Of a stretch of 64,000 nt of DNA, positions 8,655 to 18,099 are shown piece after piece. The position numbers were made by a program, and so were the translations under genes. The notes under the pieces were generated by a model, which ran no database searches, had not been told where the DNA came from, and saw nothing but the letters and a program-made list of their open reading frames with translations. Position 1 is the first letter of the stretch; the number at the start of each line of letters is the position of its first letter. Source of the stretch: Frankiales bacterium (GTDB lineage: Bacteria; Actinomycetota; Actinomycetes; S36-B12; CAIYMF01); contig WGLY01000039.1 of NCBI GenBank assembly GCA_016125335.1, forward strand, positions 43,716-107,715, given 5' to 3'.

Positions 8655-9435
8655 GCTGACCACGGCGTACCTGGCCGCCCTGGGCCTCGACGGGGCCGAG
8701 CGCGGCCCGGGGCTGCTGCCCGAGGTGGTGCGCCGGCACGTCGCGACGCTCGCCTTCACCAGCGTCGGCCCGCGCCTCGGCGACCCGCTGCCGCTGGCAC
8801 CCGAGGAGCTGCTCGACCGCATCGTCGTGCGCCGGCGCGGCGGCTACTGCTTCGAGCACAACGGGCTCGTGCACGAGGTGCTCGACGAGCTCGGCCTCCG
8901 CCCGCGCCTGTGCCTCGGCCGCGTGCTGCTGAGCGGGAACCCGCACCCGGGGCTGACCCACCGGATCAACGTCGTCGAGCTCGACGGCACGCCGCACGTG
9001 GTCGACGTCGGGTTCGGCGCCCCGGGCCCCCATCTGCCGGTGCCGCTCGGCGGCGCGGTGGTGGGGTCGTCCTGGCGGAGCTTCCGCGTCGTCGAGCTGC
9101 GTCCCGAGCACTGGACGATGCAGAAGCTCGAGGACGGCGACTGGACGTCGCTGTACCGGTTCGAGCTGCTCGAGTACGGCCAGAGCGACTGCGAGATCGG
9201 CCACTTCTGGTCGCACCGGCACCCGAGCGCGAGCTTCGTGAACCGCTTCGTGGCCTCGCTGATCCTCGACGACGAGGTGCGCTCGCTGCAGGACCGCGAG
9301 TACCGGGTCGTGCGCGCGACGGGCGAGCAGCGGCGGTCGGTGCCCGACCACGAGCTGCGCGACCTGCTCGCCGACGAGCTCGACGTGCGCGTGACCGAGG
9401 AGGAGGCCGCTCGCCTCCTCCCGCCGCTGCGCTGA
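8641..9435 (+). CDS. nat: Arylamine N-acetyltransferase
   Basis: Transfers acetyl (or propionyl) from CoA to arylamines and hydrazines. The papain-like triad is visible: Cys-70 in RRGGYCFEHN, His-107 in LTHRINVV and Asp-122 in VDVGFG. Length (264 aa) and domain order are normal for bacterial NATs. The start GTG lies inside the end of maf. The placement behind propionyl-CoA carboxylase genes is suggestive, since mycobacterial NAT has been linked to propionyl-CoA, but that is inference. Confidence 0.92.
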   Translation: MDRSELTTAYLAALGLDGAERGPGLLPEVVRRHVATLAFTSVGPRLGDPLPLAPEELLDRIVVRRRGGYCFEHNGLVHEVLDELGLRPRLCLGRVLLSGNPHPGLTHRINVVELDGTPHVVDVGFGAPGPHLPVPLGGAVVGSSWRSFRVVELRPEHWTMQKLEDGDWTSLYRFELLEYGQSDCEIGHFWSHRHPSASFVNRFVASLILDDEVRSLQDREYRVVRATGEQRRSVPDHELRDLLADELDVRVTEEEAARLLPPLR

Positions 9436-9458
9436 CGCGCAGACGGTGCGCGCGGGGC

Positions 9459-9514
9459 GCGCCCGGGCGACCGGCCGCGGCCCGACGGGCGGGCGCGGCC
9501 GGTACCCCGGGCGC
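9459..9514. terminator. Long bidirectional hairpin between convergent genes
   Basis: Two nested perfect inverted repeats: an outer 9-bp pair (GCGCCCGGG at 9459-9467 with CCCGGGCGC at 9506-9514) and an inner 10-bp pair (ACCGGCCGCG at 9470-9479 with CGCGGCCGGT at 9494-9503). They are separated by a 2x2 mismatch, with a 14-nt loop. It sits between the stop of nat and the stop of the small secreted gene. It is probably a shared terminator, although no T-tract follows. Confidence 0.65.
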
Positions 9515-9518
9515 CCGG

Positions 9519-9818
9519 TCAGGTGGCCGGCGGCGTGCTCGTGTCGCTCGGCGTCGGCGTGGCCGTGACGCAGTCGGCCTTCACGTCGCCGCCGTTGCCG
9601 CCGCCGTTGCCGTTGTCGCCGGTGTGCGGGTTGCCCCCGCTGGAGTTGTGGCCGCAGTTGCCCCAGCCCTGGTCGCCGCCGTTGGCCGGCATGGGCGACT
9701 CGGGGGTCGTGATCGCGCCGCCGGTGCGGCCGGAGTCGTCGGCGAGCGCGACGCCGGCGGGGACGGTGAGGGCTGCCGCGAGGCAGACGAGGGCGACGGC
9801 AAGGGGGGCGCGCTTCAT
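9519..9818 (-). CDS. Small secreted Asn/Gly-rich protein of unknown function
   Basis: A 99-residue protein with a clear signal peptide (MKRAPLAVALVCLAAALTVP, cleavage expected after ALA near residue 26). A mature part of about 70 residues follows. It is rich in Gly, Asn, Asp and Pro, with one pair of widely spaced cysteines (GNCGHNSSGG and VKADCVTAT) and a Thr/Pro tail. A strong GGAGGAGG site lies upstream of the ATG. I do not recognise a family. The two cysteines could form one disulphide. It is convergent with nat and stands alone, with no obvious partner. Confidence 0.7.
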   Translation of the reverse strand: MKRAPLAVALVCLAAALTVPAGVALADDSGRTGGAITTPESPMPANGGDQGWGNCGHNSSGGNPHTGDNGNGGGNGGDVKADCVTATPTPSDTSTPPAT

Positions 9819-9914
9819 GGGGGGGGCCTCCTCCGGGGGTAGGACGCGCGGACCCCTCCGACATCGACCTCCCGCGCCGCGCGACCGACCCGCCGGACGG
9901 GTGAGTCCGCGGCC

Positions 9915-10259
9915 TCAGCGCAGGATCTCCGCCAGCCGCAGGCGCACGACGTCGCGCACGACGTCGTCCGGCAGCCGCCGCTCGGCCGAGAACCGGAGCG
10001 TGCCCTTGCTCAGCGCGAAGCCGGCGAGCCGGTCCGCGACGGCCTCGATCACGGCCGGGCTGAACGGGTACACGCTCAGGTGCCCCGAGGCGGCCTTGAC
10101 GCCGAGCAGCGGCCGGCCGTCGACGAGCAGCGCCGGCATGCCGTAGCTCGTGCCCTGCTCGGCCTGCGGCGCCACGGCGCAGGCGATCTCGACGACGCGG
10201 GCGAACGCCGCGCGCGCGGGCTCGTCGAGCCCGGCCAGGTAGTCGTCGACCGTGCCCAT
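9915..10259 (-). CDS. DUF1801 / iron-chaperone-like (YdhG) protein
   Basis: A 114-residue protein with the fold signature of the DUF1801 family: VDDYLAGLDEPARAAFARVV at the start, then GTSYGMPALLVDGRPLLGVKA and HLSVYPFSP, and a C-terminal helix with SKGTLRFSAERRLPDDVVR. Relatives are annotated as frataxin-like iron chaperones or as fragments of larger proteins, but the biochemical role is not settled. ATG at 10259 lies 2 nt downstream of the stop of the PhyH dioxygenase gene, so the two form an operon. Iron delivery to that Fe(II) enzyme is an appealing but untested idea. Confidence 0.82.
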   Translation of the reverse strand: MGTVDDYLAGLDEPARAAFARVVEIACAVAPQAEQGTSYGMPALLVDGRPLLGVKAASGHLSVYPFSPAVIEAVADRLAGFALSKGTLRFSAERRLPDDVVRDVVRLRLAEILR

Positions 10260-10261
10260 GC

Positions 10262-11089
10262 TCAGCCCCGGCGCCGCAGGACAGGGAACAGCGGGTGGTC
10301 GAGCGGGGCGCCGGCCGCGAGCTCGTCCTCCAGCCCCGGGAACGGCGGGGACGTGCGCCAGGGCCGCGGGGCGTGCGTGACGTCGTCGCCCAGGAACCGC
10401 AGCGAGAACGCGCGCCGCCTGCCCGGCCCCGGGACGCCGTAGGAGTGGTGGAGCGTGAGCATGTGGAAGAAGACGGCGTCGCCCGGGCGCAGCTCCCAGC
10501 CCAGGATGTCGTAGGAGGCGCGGTCGGACTCGATGTCGGGCAGCTCGGCGAGGCTGCCCTCCGGGAACCACTTCGCCTGGGCGTCGAGGAACGTGCGCGG
10601 CATGCGCCACCCCTGCAGGTGCGACCCGGCGAGGAACTCGAGGGTGGACTCGCGCGGCACCGGGTCGACCGGCGCCCACATCGAGCAGGTCATCGTCCCG
10701 TCGACGTTGTAGTAGGGCTGGTCCTGGTGCCAGGGCGTGGGCTGGCGCGTGCCGGGCTCCTTCACCAGCATGTGGTCGTGGTAGAGCCGCACCTCGCGGC
10801 TGCCCATGAGCGCCCCCGCGACGTCGGCGGCGCGCGAGCCGAACGCGATGTCGCGGTACTCCTCGATCCGCTGCCAGCCGCAGAAGTCCTCCACGAAGCG
10901 GCCGGGGTCGTCATCGCGGCTGGCGGTGAGGAACAGCGGACCCGGCTCGGCGAGGTTGCGCTCGATGCCGCGCTCGATGGTCGCCACCTCGTCGGCGTCG
11001 AACAGGCCGCGCACCACCGTGGCCCCCTGCGCGCGGAACTGCGCCACGCTGGCGTCGTCGACCACGGACAGGTCGAGTGCGGTCGTCAT
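10262..11089 (-). CDS. Phytanoyl-CoA dioxygenase (PhyH) family oxygenase
   Basis: Fe(II)/2-oxoglutarate-dependent oxygenase of 275 residues. The metal triad is visible as H121-x-D123 in PTPWHQDQPYY and a distal His within FFHMLTLHHSYG. The Arg that binds 2-oxoglutarate is likely one of the Arg in GRRRAFSLRFLGDD. PhyH relatives hydroxylate acyl-CoAs, ectoine or small natural products, so the substrate is open. ATG at 11089 has AGGAGGAG immediately upstream. It is co-transcribed with the DUF1801 gene and divergent from a membrane protein gene. Confidence 0.88.
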   Translation of the reverse strand: MTTALDLSVVDDASVAQFRAQGATVVRGLFDADEVATIERGIERNLAEPGPLFLTASRDDDPGRFVEDFCGWQRIEEYRDIAFGSRAADVAGALMGSREVRLYHDHMLVKEPGTRQPTPWHQDQPYYNVDGTMTCSMWAPVDPVPRESTLEFLAGSHLQGWRMPRTFLDAQAKWFPEGSLAELPDIESDRASYDILGWELRPGDAVFFHMLTLHHSYGVPGPGRRRAFSLRFLGDDVTHAPRPWRTSPPFPGLEDELAAGAPLDHPLFPVLRRRG

Positions 11090-11229
11090 GGGCTCCTCCT
11101 CGGGCCGCGGCCCACGCTAGGGGCAGCCGTACCGCCGCGTCGCGTCCGCGGAGGCTCCGGACCGGTGGATGCGGCCGGGGACTCGTGGGTCCGTCCGTAC
11201 CGCCGCGGGTGTGGGGACACAATGCCCGC

Positions 11230-11745
11230 GTGGACCATGGTGACGACGTCGGCGTGCAGATCGGCGCGTGGCGGCTCCGGCTCGACCGGCTCGTGTACGC
11301 GACCGTCGTGCTGATGTCGGTGCTCGCCGTCTACGACGGCTGGCAGGGGCTGGCGACGTTCCTCGGCGTCCTCGGGGTGATCCTCGGTCCGCTCGTGGCC
11401 CTGGCCCTCGCGCACCTGTTCGCCGAGGTGCTCCACGCCCACGCCGAGCTCCGCAGGCCGCTCACCCGTCCGGAGTGGTGGGAGCTCACGGTCGACCAGG
11501 CGCCGTGGTTCGTCGCGGCGCTGCCCCCGCTGGTGGTGCTCGGCATCGGCTGGCTCAGCCCCCTGGACGTGCTGAGCACGATCCGGGTGCTGCTGTGGAC
11601 CGCCGTGGCCACGCTCGTCGTGGTGTCAGGGGTCGCCGGGCGCATGGCCGGGCTCACCGGCTGGCGCTGGTGGGCCGCGGCGGCCAGCGGCGGCGTCGTC
11701 GGCCTGCTCGTGATCGGGCTGCAGATCCTGCTCAAGCCGCACTGA
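11230..11745 (+). CDS. Small integral membrane protein, unknown function
   Basis: A 171-residue protein with about five hydrophobic segments (residues near 18-37, 39-62, 95-115, 120-142 and 148-168) and a short acidic N-terminus. There are no recognised catalytic motifs. A longer frame begins at 11077, but the GTG at 11230 is better: the hexamer CACAAT sits 6 nt before it, a plausible leaderless -10, and the protein then starts just ahead of the first membrane span. It is convergent with the carboxyltransferase gene, 26 nt away. Confidence 0.7.
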   Translation: MDHGDDVGVQIGAWRLRLDRLVYATVVLMSVLAVYDGWQGLATFLGVLGVILGPLVALALAHLFAEVLHAHAELRRPLTRPEWWELTVDQAPWFVAALPPLVVLGIGWLSPLDVLSTIRVLLWTAVATLVVVSGVAGRMAGLTGWRWWAAAASGGVVGLLVIGLQILLKPH

Positions 11746-11771
11746 CCGCGCTGACGCCGTGGGCAGCCGGG

Positions 11772-13292
11772 TCAGACCGGGGGGACGCCGTGCCGCCGGG
11801 CGCTGAAGGACCGGTCCTTGCCCGCGGCGGCGGCCAGGCGCAGCGCGATCTCGCGGCGCAGCTCCCCCGGCTCCACGATCGCGTCGATCACGAGGTCGCT
11901 GGCCAGCCGCAGCAGGTCGACGTCGGCCTCGTACTCGGCCCGCCGCTCGGCGACGAACGCCGCCCGCTCGGCGTCGTCCTCGATCGCCTCGATGCGGTTG
12001 GCGTAGACGGCGTTGACGGCGGCCTCGGGGCCCATCACCGCGATGCGCGCGGTGGGCAGCGCGAGGCAGGCGTCCGGGCCGAACCCCGGGCCGGCCATCG
12101 CGTAGAGGCCGGCGCCGTAGGCCTTGCGCAGCACGACCGACACCTGCGGCACGGTGGCCTCCGACACCGCGGTGATCATCTTGGCGCCGTGGCGGATGAT
12201 CCCCTCGCGCTCGACCCGCGAGCCGATCATGAAGCCGGGGACGTCGGCGAGGTACACCAGCGGCACGTTGAACGCGTCGCACCACCAGATGAAGCGCGCG
12301 GCCTTGTCGGCGCTGTCGCCGAAGAGCACGCCGCCGCGCACCGCGCTGTTGTTGGCGACCACGCCGACCGGCCGGCCCTCGATGCGGGCGAGCCCGACGA
12401 CGATCTCGGCCGCGAACAGCGGCTTGATCTCGAAGAACGACTCGTGGTCGACGAGCGCCTCCACCACCTGGTGCACGTCGAAGGGCTTGGACTCCGGCAT
12501 GGGCACGAGCTCCGCGGTCAGCTCGCGGGCCGGGGGCTCCGCGGCGTACACCGGCGGCTGCTCGCGCCACGAGCCGGGCAGGTAGGACAGCACGAGCCTG
12601 GCCTGCTCGATCGCGTCGTGGTCGTCGTGGGCGAGGTTGTCCCCGCAGCCGGAGACGGTGGCGTGCATGCGCGCCCCGCCCATCTCCTCGAGCGTGACCT
12701 TCTCGCCCACGACCATCTCGGCCATCCGCGGGCTGCCGAGGTACATCGACGCGTTGCCCTCGACCATGATGACGACGTCGCAGAACGCGGGGATGTAGGC
12801 GCCGCCCGCCGCCGACGGCCCGAACAGGCAGCAGATCTGCGGCACCCGGCCCGACAGCGCCACCTGGTTGCGGAAGATGCGACCGGCCCCGCGCCGGCCC
12901 GGGAACAGGTCGACCTGGTCGGTGATGCGCGCCCCGGCGGAGTCGATGAACCAGAACACCGGCAGCTCGTCGCGCAGCGCCACCTCGGTGACGCGGACGA
13001 TCTTCTCCACCGTCCGGGCGCCCCACGAGCCGGCCTTGACCGTCGGGTCGTTGGCCACCACGAGCACGTGCCGCCCGTCCACCGTCCCCCGGCCGGTGAC
13101 GACGCCGTCGGCCGGCAGGCCGGGCACGAGCGCGTGGGCGAACTGGCCGTCCTCGACGAAGGAGCCGGGGTCGAGCAGGACCGCGAGGCGCTCGCGAGGG
13201 TGCAGCTTGCCGGCGGCGGCGAGCTTCGCGGCCGCCGCGGGGGGCACCGCGAGGGTCGCCTCCCGCGCGGCCCGGATCGCGTCGTCGCTCAC
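11772..13292 (-). CDS. Second acyl-CoA carboxylase carboxyltransferase (beta) subunit
   Basis: A 506-residue carboxyltransferase paralogous to pccB but clearly of another subgroup. The first half has [13 protein letters not shown] and [12 protein letters not shown]. The second half has [14 protein letters not shown] and [15 protein letters not shown]. The [15 protein letters not shown] stretch resembles methylcrotonyl- or geranyl-CoA carboxylase type subunits, so a branched or unusual acyl-CoA is likelier than propionyl-CoA. That is a family-level inference. GTG at 13292 has GGAGGGG about 9 nt upstream. It is divergent from the biotin carboxylase/BCCP gene, which may supply carboxybiotin to both beta subunits. 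Confidence 0.9.
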   Translation of the reverse strand: MSDDAIRAAREATLAVPPAAAAKLAAAGKLHPRERLAVLLDPGSFVEDGQFAHALVPGLPADGVVTGRGTVDGRHVLVVANDPTVKAGSWGARTVEKIVRVTEVALRDELPVFWFIDSAGARITDQVDLFPGRRGAGRIFRNQVALSGRVPQICCLFGPSAAGGAYIPAFCDVVIMVEGNASMYLGSPRMAEMVVGEKVTLEEMGGARMHATVSGCGDNLAHDDHDAIEQARLVLSYLPGSWREQPPVYAAEPPARELTAELVPMPESKPFDVHQVVEALVDHESFFEIKPLFAAEIVVGLARIEGRPVGVVANNSAVRGGVLFGDSADKAARFIWWCDAFNVPLVYLADVPGFMIGSRVEREGIIRHGAKMITAVSEATVPQVSVVLRKAYGAGLYAMAGPGFGPDACLALPTARIAVMGPEAAVNAVYANRIEAIEDDAERAAFVAERRAEYEADVDLLRLASDLVIDAIVEPGELRREIALRLAAAAGKDRSFSARRHGVPPV

Positions 13293-13561
13293 GGGTCGAC
13301 CCCCTCCGGACCGGGGCGGGACGCCGTGGCCGCCCGCCCGACCTCGCGGCCGACTCCGTCGTCGGCCCGCACCGCGACCGTAGCCCCTCCGGGCCGCGCG
13401 GACGGCACCCGGCGGGTGCGCGCGGCGCGGGCGCACGGACCTGCGCCCCGCCCCGCGTGACGGGGCCCCGTTCTGGCAAGGTGACGGGGGGTCGGTCGCG
13501 GTTCCGCGAGGGCCACGACCCGCCCGACCGATCGGCACCCGGCGTCAGGAGCGCACCTGCG
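13293..13561. other. Divergent intergenic region between two carboxylase genes
   Basis: A 269-bp region that must hold promoters for the carboxyltransferase (minus) and the biotin carboxylase/BCCP (plus). I find the plus-strand ribosome site AGGAG about 11 nt before the ATG at 13562, and runs such as GTGACGGGG repeated at 13457-13463 and 13481-13488. I see no convincing -35/-10 pair or structured RNA. Confidence 0.4.
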
Positions 13562-15325
13562 ATGACCATCTCCAAGGTCCTCATCGCCAACCGAGGCGAG
13601 ATCGCCATCCGCGTCGCGCGGGCCTGCCGCGACTCCGGGCTGTCGAGCGTCGCCGTCTACGCCGACCCCGACCGCGACGCGCTGCACGTGAAGGCGGCCG
13701 ACGAGGCCTACGCCCTCGGGGGCTCCACGGCGGCCGAGACCTACCTCGTGGTCGACAAGCTCATCGACGTCGCCCGTCGCTCCGGGGCCGACGCCGTGCA
13801 CCCCGGCTACGGGTTCCTCTCGGAGAACGCCGACTTCGCCCAGGCCGTCATCGACGCCGGGCTCACCTGGATCGGCCCGCCGCCGCAGGCCATCCGCGAC
13901 CTCGGCGACAAGGTGTCCGCGCGGCACATCGCCCAGCGCGCCGGGGCGCCGCAGGTGGAGGGCACGCCGGACCCGGTCGCCGACGCCGACGAGATCGTCG
14001 AGTTCGCCCGCGCTCACGGCCTGCCGGTGGCCATCAAGGCCGCGTTCGGCGGGGGCGGCCGCGGCCTCAAGGTGGCCCGCACCCTCGAGGAGATCCCGGA
14101 GCTGTTCGCCTCGGCGGTGCGCGAGGCCGTCGCCGCCTTCGGGCGCGGCGAGTGCTTCGTCGAGCGCTACCTCGACAACCCACGCCACGTCGAGACGCAG
14201 GTGCTCGCCGACCAGCACGGCAACGTCGTCGTCGTCTCCACGCGCGACTGCTCGCTGCAGCGGCGCCACCAGAAGCTGGTCGAGGAGGCGCCGGCCCCCT
14301 ACCTCTCGCCCGCGCAGGTCGAGGAGCTCTACCGGGCCTCCAAGGCGATCGTGAAGGAGGCCGGCTACTACGGCGCCGGCACGTGCGAGTTCCTCGTGGG
14401 CCTCGACGGCACGATCTCCTTCCTCGAGGTCAACACCCGCCTCCAGGTGGAGCACCCGGTGTCCGAGGAGGTCGCCGGCATCGACCTCGTGCGCGAGCAG
14501 TTCCGCATCGCCGACGGCGAGGTGCTCGGCTACGACGACCCCGTGCTGCGCGGCCACTCGTTCGAGTTCCGCATCAACGGCGAGGACCCGGGCCGCTCGT
14601 TCCTGCCCGGCCCCGGCGTCCTCACGGTGTGGGAGCCGCCGTCCGGCCCCGGCGTCCGCCTCGACGCCGGGTTCCAGGCCGGCGACGTCATCGGCGGCAA
14701 CTTCGACTCGCTGCTGGCCAAGCTCATCGTCACGGGCGCCACCCGGGCGCAGGCGCTCGAGCGGGCCCGCCGCGCGCTCGACGAGTTCCGGGTCGAGGGC
14801 ATCGCCACGGCGCTCACGTTCCACCGCGAGGTCGTGCGCGACCCGGCCTTCGCCACCGACGACGACACCCCCTTCTCGGTGCACACCCGCTGGATCGAGA
14901 CCGAGTTCGACAACCAGATCCCGGCCTACTCGGCCACCGCCTCGGACCTCGCCGAGCCGGAGGAGCGCCAGAGCCTCACCGTCGAGGTCGGCGGCAAGCG
15001 GCTCGAGGTGGTGCTGCCTGCGGGCATCGCGCTCGGCAACGGGGGCGGCGGCGCGGGGCCCAAGAAGGCGCCCAAGCGCACGGCCAAGAAGGGCGGCTCG
15101 GCGGCCTCCGGCGACTCGGTGGCCGCGCCGATGCAGGGCACGATCGTCAAGGTCGCGGTCGAGGAGGGCCAGGCCGTCGAGGCGGGCGACCTCGTCGTGG
15201 TGCTCGAGGCCATGAAGATGGAGCAGCCGCTCACGGCGCACAAGGCCGGCACCGTCACCGGTCTGGCGGCCGAGGTCGGCGCCACCGTGCCCAGCGGCAC
15301 CGTGCTGCTCGAGATCACGGGCTGA
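13562..15325 (+). CDS. bccA: Acyl-CoA carboxylase alpha subunit (biotin carboxylase + BCCP)
   Basis: A 587-residue fusion. Residues 1-450 form the biotin carboxylase ([28 protein letters not shown]-grasp loop [27 protein letters not shown]). A low-complexity Lys/Gly linker (about 490-510, [14 protein letters not shown]) leads to the biotinyl domain, with biotin attached at about Lys-552 in LEAMKMEQ. It carboxylates biotin using ATP and bicarbonate and serves the beta subunits encoded at 6153 and 11772. birA at 5238 should biotinylate it. ATG at 13562 gives the family-typical [12 protein letters not shown] start. An upstream in-frame extension to 13457 is not supported. Confidence 0.95.
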   Translation: MTISKVLIANRGEIAIRVARACRDSGLSSVAVYADPDRDALHVKAADEAYALGGSTAAETYLVVDKLIDVARRSGADAVHPGYGFLSENADFAQAVIDAGLTWIGPPPQAIRDLGDKVSARHIAQRAGAPQVEGTPDPVADADEIVEFARAHGLPVAIKAAFGGGGRGLKVARTLEEIPELFASAVREAVAAFGRGECFVERYLDNPRHVETQVLADQHGNVVVVSTRDCSLQRRHQKLVEEAPAPYLSPAQVEELYRASKAIVKEAGYYGAGTCEFLVGLDGTISFLEVNTRLQVEHPVSEEVAGIDLVREQFRIADGEVLGYDDPVLRGHSFEFRINGEDPGRSFLPGPGVLTVWEPPSGPGVRLDAGFQAGDVIGGNFDSLLAKLIVTGATRAQALERARRALDEFRVEGIATALTFHREVVRDPAFATDDDTPFSVHTRWIETEFDNQIPAYSATASDLAEPEERQSLTVEVGGKRLEVVLPAGIALGNGGGGAGPKKAPKRTAKKGGSAASGDSVAAPMQGTIVKVAVEEGQAVEAGDLVVVLEAMKMEQPLTAHKAGTVTGLAAEVGATVPSGTVLLEITG

Positions 15326-15423
15326 GGGCGGCCGGGCCGCACGCTCCGGGCGCCGGCCGGGCGGGCGTCCGGTCGGGCCGCAACGGCGCGGACTCGCGGG
15401 CGCCCGGATGTGAGGATGGGCGC

Positions 15424-16893
15424 ATGAGCACCCGCCGACCCCGTGCCCTGCCGCGACTCGCCGCGGCGACCGCGCTCGCCGCCGGCCTGGGCCTCGCCCT
15501 CGCCGTGGCATCGCCCGCAGCGACGTCCGCGTCGGCGACCGAGCCGGCGGCCGTGGCAGAGCCGGCGGCCGTGGCTGCGGCGACCACCGTCGAGGACGCC
15601 GCTGCCGCGCTGCTGCAGGGTGAGACCGTCTACGTCGCGCCCGAGTCCGCCGCCGTCATGACCGGCGCCCAGGCCGACCAGGTGCGCGCGCAGGTGCGCG
15701 ACAGCGGCTACTCGTACTTCGTCGCCGTGCTGCCCAAGAGCGCCGCGGTCGACGGCTCCTCCAGCACGACGCTGGCCACGCTGGCGCGCGACGTCGGCGA
15801 GTCGGGCACCTATGTGCTGTGGATGGGCGACTCCTCGTCGTCGGCGTTCCGGGCGGGCGACACCGACCAGGCCGGCGTCGTCGCGCCGGTGGCGACGCTC
15901 GCCTACAGCCAGCACAAGGCCGAGGGCGCGTTCGCCACGATCACCGCGTTCATCGACCAGTCCGCGCCCCTGCTCACCGGCTCCGGCACCGGGACGGGCG
16001 ACGGCGGCACGGTCGGCGACCCGGGCGCCGGCTTCCCCGTCGACGGCGGCACCGGCCTGCCGGGTGAGCTGGGCGGCGCCCCCGGGGGCGGGGCGGTCCT
16101 GGCCGTCCTCGGCGTCGGCGCCCTGGCCGTGGGCGGGCTCGGCGTCTACGCCTACCGCAAGAACGCGGCGGCCACCGCGGAGCGCACCGCGGCGGTGCGG
16201 CGCACCGTCGACGAGGACGTGACGGCGTACGGCGAGGCCGTCGCGAGGCTCGACGTGGAGGACCCGCACCTCGACGACGCCGGCCGCGCCGACGCGCAGC
16301 GGGCGCTGGACGCCTACGAGAACGCGAAGGCCGGCGCCGAGCGGATGGCCCGGCCGGAGGACGCGCAGGCAGTCACCTCGGCGCTCGAGGACGGCCGGTT
16401 CGCCCTGGCCTGCGTGCAGGCGCGGCTGGCCGGCACCCCGCTGCCCGAGCGCCGGCCCCCGTGCTTCGTCGACCCGCGCCACGGCCCGAGCGTGAAGGAC
16501 GTCATGTGGGCGCCGGACGGCGGCGCGGTGCGCCCCGTCCCGGTGTGCCAGGCCTGCGCGGTGACGCTCGAGTCCGGCGCGCTGCCGCGGCCCCGCGAGG
16601 TGGAGATGGCCGGGCAGCGCATGCCTTACTGGGCCGCGGGCCGCCAGTACGCGCCGTACGCCGGCGGCTACTACGCCAGCAGCGGCGCCGACCTCATGAC
16701 CGCGCTGTTCGTCGGCTCCATGCTCGGGGGCGCCTTCAGCCACCCCGCCTACGTCGACCACGGCGCCCAGGCCGGCGGCATCTTCGGCGGCGGCGACTTC
16801 CGCGGTGGCGGCGGCGACTTCGGGGGCGGCGGGTTCGGGGGCGGCGACTTCGGCGGCGGGGGCGGCAGCTTCGGCGGGGGCGGCGACTTCTGA
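15424..16893 (+). CDS. Exported/membrane protein with Gly-Phe repeat tail
   Basis: A 489-residue protein of mixed design that I cannot assign. It has a signal peptide (residues 1-38), an extracytoplasmic region starting TTVEDAAAALLQGETVYV, a Gly/Thr-rich linker and a membrane helix near 218-240. A charged helical region follows, then a small domain with Cys in PPCFVDPRHGPSV and VCQACAV that looks like a metal site. The C-terminal 45 residues are made of GGGDF/GGGGF repeats. The N-terminal region resembles TPM-like proteins anchored by a single span. GAGGAT lies 6 nt before the ATG, a possible leaderless promoter. Confidence 0.8.
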   Translation: MSTRRPRALPRLAAATALAAGLGLALAVASPAATSASATEPAAVAEPAAVAAATTVEDAAAALLQGETVYVAPESAAVMTGAQADQVRAQVRDSGYSYFVAVLPKSAAVDGSSSTTLATLARDVGESGTYVLWMGDSSSSAFRAGDTDQAGVVAPVATLAYSQHKAEGAFATITAFIDQSAPLLTGSGTGTGDGGTVGDPGAGFPVDGGTGLPGELGGAPGGGAVLAVLGVGALAVGGLGVYAYRKNAAATAERTAAVRRTVDEDVTAYGEAVARLDVEDPHLDDAGRADAQRALDAYENAKAGAERMARPEDAQAVTSALEDGRFALACVQARLAGTPLPERRPPCFVDPRHGPSVKDVMWAPDGGAVRPVPVCQACAVTLESGALPRPREVEMAGQRMPYWAAGRQYAPYAGGYYASSGADLMTALFVGSMLGGAFSHPAYVDHGAQAGGIFGGGDFRGGGGDFGGGGFGGGDFGGGGGSFGGGGDF

Positions 16894-17015
16894 CGTCGGA
16901 CGGCAGCTCCGCGGACGTCCGGCAGCCAGGAGCGGGTCGCGCCGGCCCCGCGGGACGCGCGTCCACCACCCGGAGGGCGGATCGGCCCGCAGCCACGGAT
17001 GCCGATACCCGGGGC

Positions 17016-18098
17016 GTGACTCGTGCCTCCCGCCGCACCCGCGCCGCAGCCGCGGTGTCGGGCCTGGTCGCGGCGTGCCTCGTGCTCGCCCCCTCGACGG
17101 CCCCGGTCTCGGCCGCGGCGCGGGCGGGCGCCCCGGCTGCTGCCACGGCGTACTCGGCCCGTGCCGCCACCCGGCTCGCCCCGGCGGCCACGACGCCGGC
17201 ACCGACCGCCGCGCGGATCCCGGGCACCACGTGCACCGCGTTCCCGGCCGACAACTACTGGCACGCCGACGTCTCGCGGCTGCCGGTCAACCCGCGCTCG
17301 GCGCAGTGGCTGAGCCACATGCAGTCGTCCACGCGCCACCTGCACGCCGACTTCGGGCCCGCGTTCGGCGCGCAGCCGGTGCCCTACGGCATCCCGATCA
17401 CGGTGGTGAACGGCGCAGCCCGGGTGCCGGTGTCGTTCACCTACGCGTCGGAGAGCGACCGGGTGCGCTACCCGCTCGGCGCCTCGACCCGGATCGAGGG
17501 CGGATCGGGGGCGTCGGGCGACCGGCACGCCGTCGTCGTGGACGCCGCCACCTGCCAGCTCTTCGAGACCTGGGACACCCGGCGCACCTCGAGCGGGTGG
17601 CACGCGGGCTCGGGCGCGGTGTGGTCGCTCACGTCCGACGCGCTGCGCCCGGCCGGATGGACCTCGGCCGACGCGGCCGGGCTGCCGATCCTGCCCGGGC
17701 TGCTGCGCTACGACGAGGTGGCGGCGGGGCGCGTGGACCACGCGATCCGGTTCACCACGAGCATCACCGACCGCGCGTACGTGTGGCCGGCGCGCCACCA
17801 GGCCGGGTCGGTCAGCAACCACGCGTACCCGCCGATGGGTGCCCGCTTCCGGCTCAAGGCCTCGTACCCGATCTCGTCGTTCTCCCGCGACGCGCAGGTG
17901 GTGCTGCGCGCGATGAAGCGCTACGGCCTGGTGCTCGCCGACAACGGCAGCCCCTGGTACTTCCAGGGCACGTCCGACACCCGGTGGAAGGCCGCGCTGG
18001 TCTCCGAGCTGTCGCGGGTGCCGGCGAAGGCCTTCGAGGCGGTCAGCGCCGTCGCCCTGCGCGTCTCGACGAGCTCGGCCCGCGCCAAGCGCCTCTGA
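17016..18098 (+). CDS. Conserved secreted actinobacterial protein of unknown function
   Basis: A 360-residue secreted protein with a signal peptide (about residues 1-35) and an Ala-rich linker. A single globular domain begins CTAFPADNYWHADVSRLPV and ends in VLADNGSPWYFQGTSDTRW. Ordered motifs in between include PYGIPITVV, GDRHAVVVD, LFETWDT, GWTSADAAGLPILPGLLRYDE and HAIRFTTS. I recognise the pattern as a recurring actinobacterial exported family without an established activity. Conserved Trp, Tyr, His and Asp residues suggest a carbohydrate-active or lectin-like fold, but no catalytic set can be assigned. GTG at 17016 was chosen because it starts the signal peptide with VTRASRRTR. Confidence 0.8.
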   Translation: MTRASRRTRAAAAVSGLVAACLVLAPSTAPVSAAARAGAPAAATAYSARAATRLAPAATTPAPTAARIPGTTCTAFPADNYWHADVSRLPVNPRSAQWLSHMQSSTRHLHADFGPAFGAQPVPYGIPITVVNGAARVPVSFTYASESDRVRYPLGASTRIEGGSGASGDRHAVVVDAATCQLFETWDTRRTSSGWHAGSGAVWSLTSDALRPAGWTSADAAGLPILPGLLRYDEVAAGRVDHAIRFTTSITDRAYVWPARHQAGSVSNHAYPPMGARFRLKASYPISSFSRDAQVVLRAMKRYGLVLADNGSPWYFQGTSDTRWKAALVSELSRVPAKAFEAVSAVALRVSTSSARAKRL

Positions 18099-18099
18099 C

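Noticed and set aside
5238..8822. 1194-codon minus-strand frame running from birA through pccB and maf
   Set aside because: Only its last 284 codons are a real protein (birA, start 6092). The rest is antisense to plus-strand genes with intact motifs.
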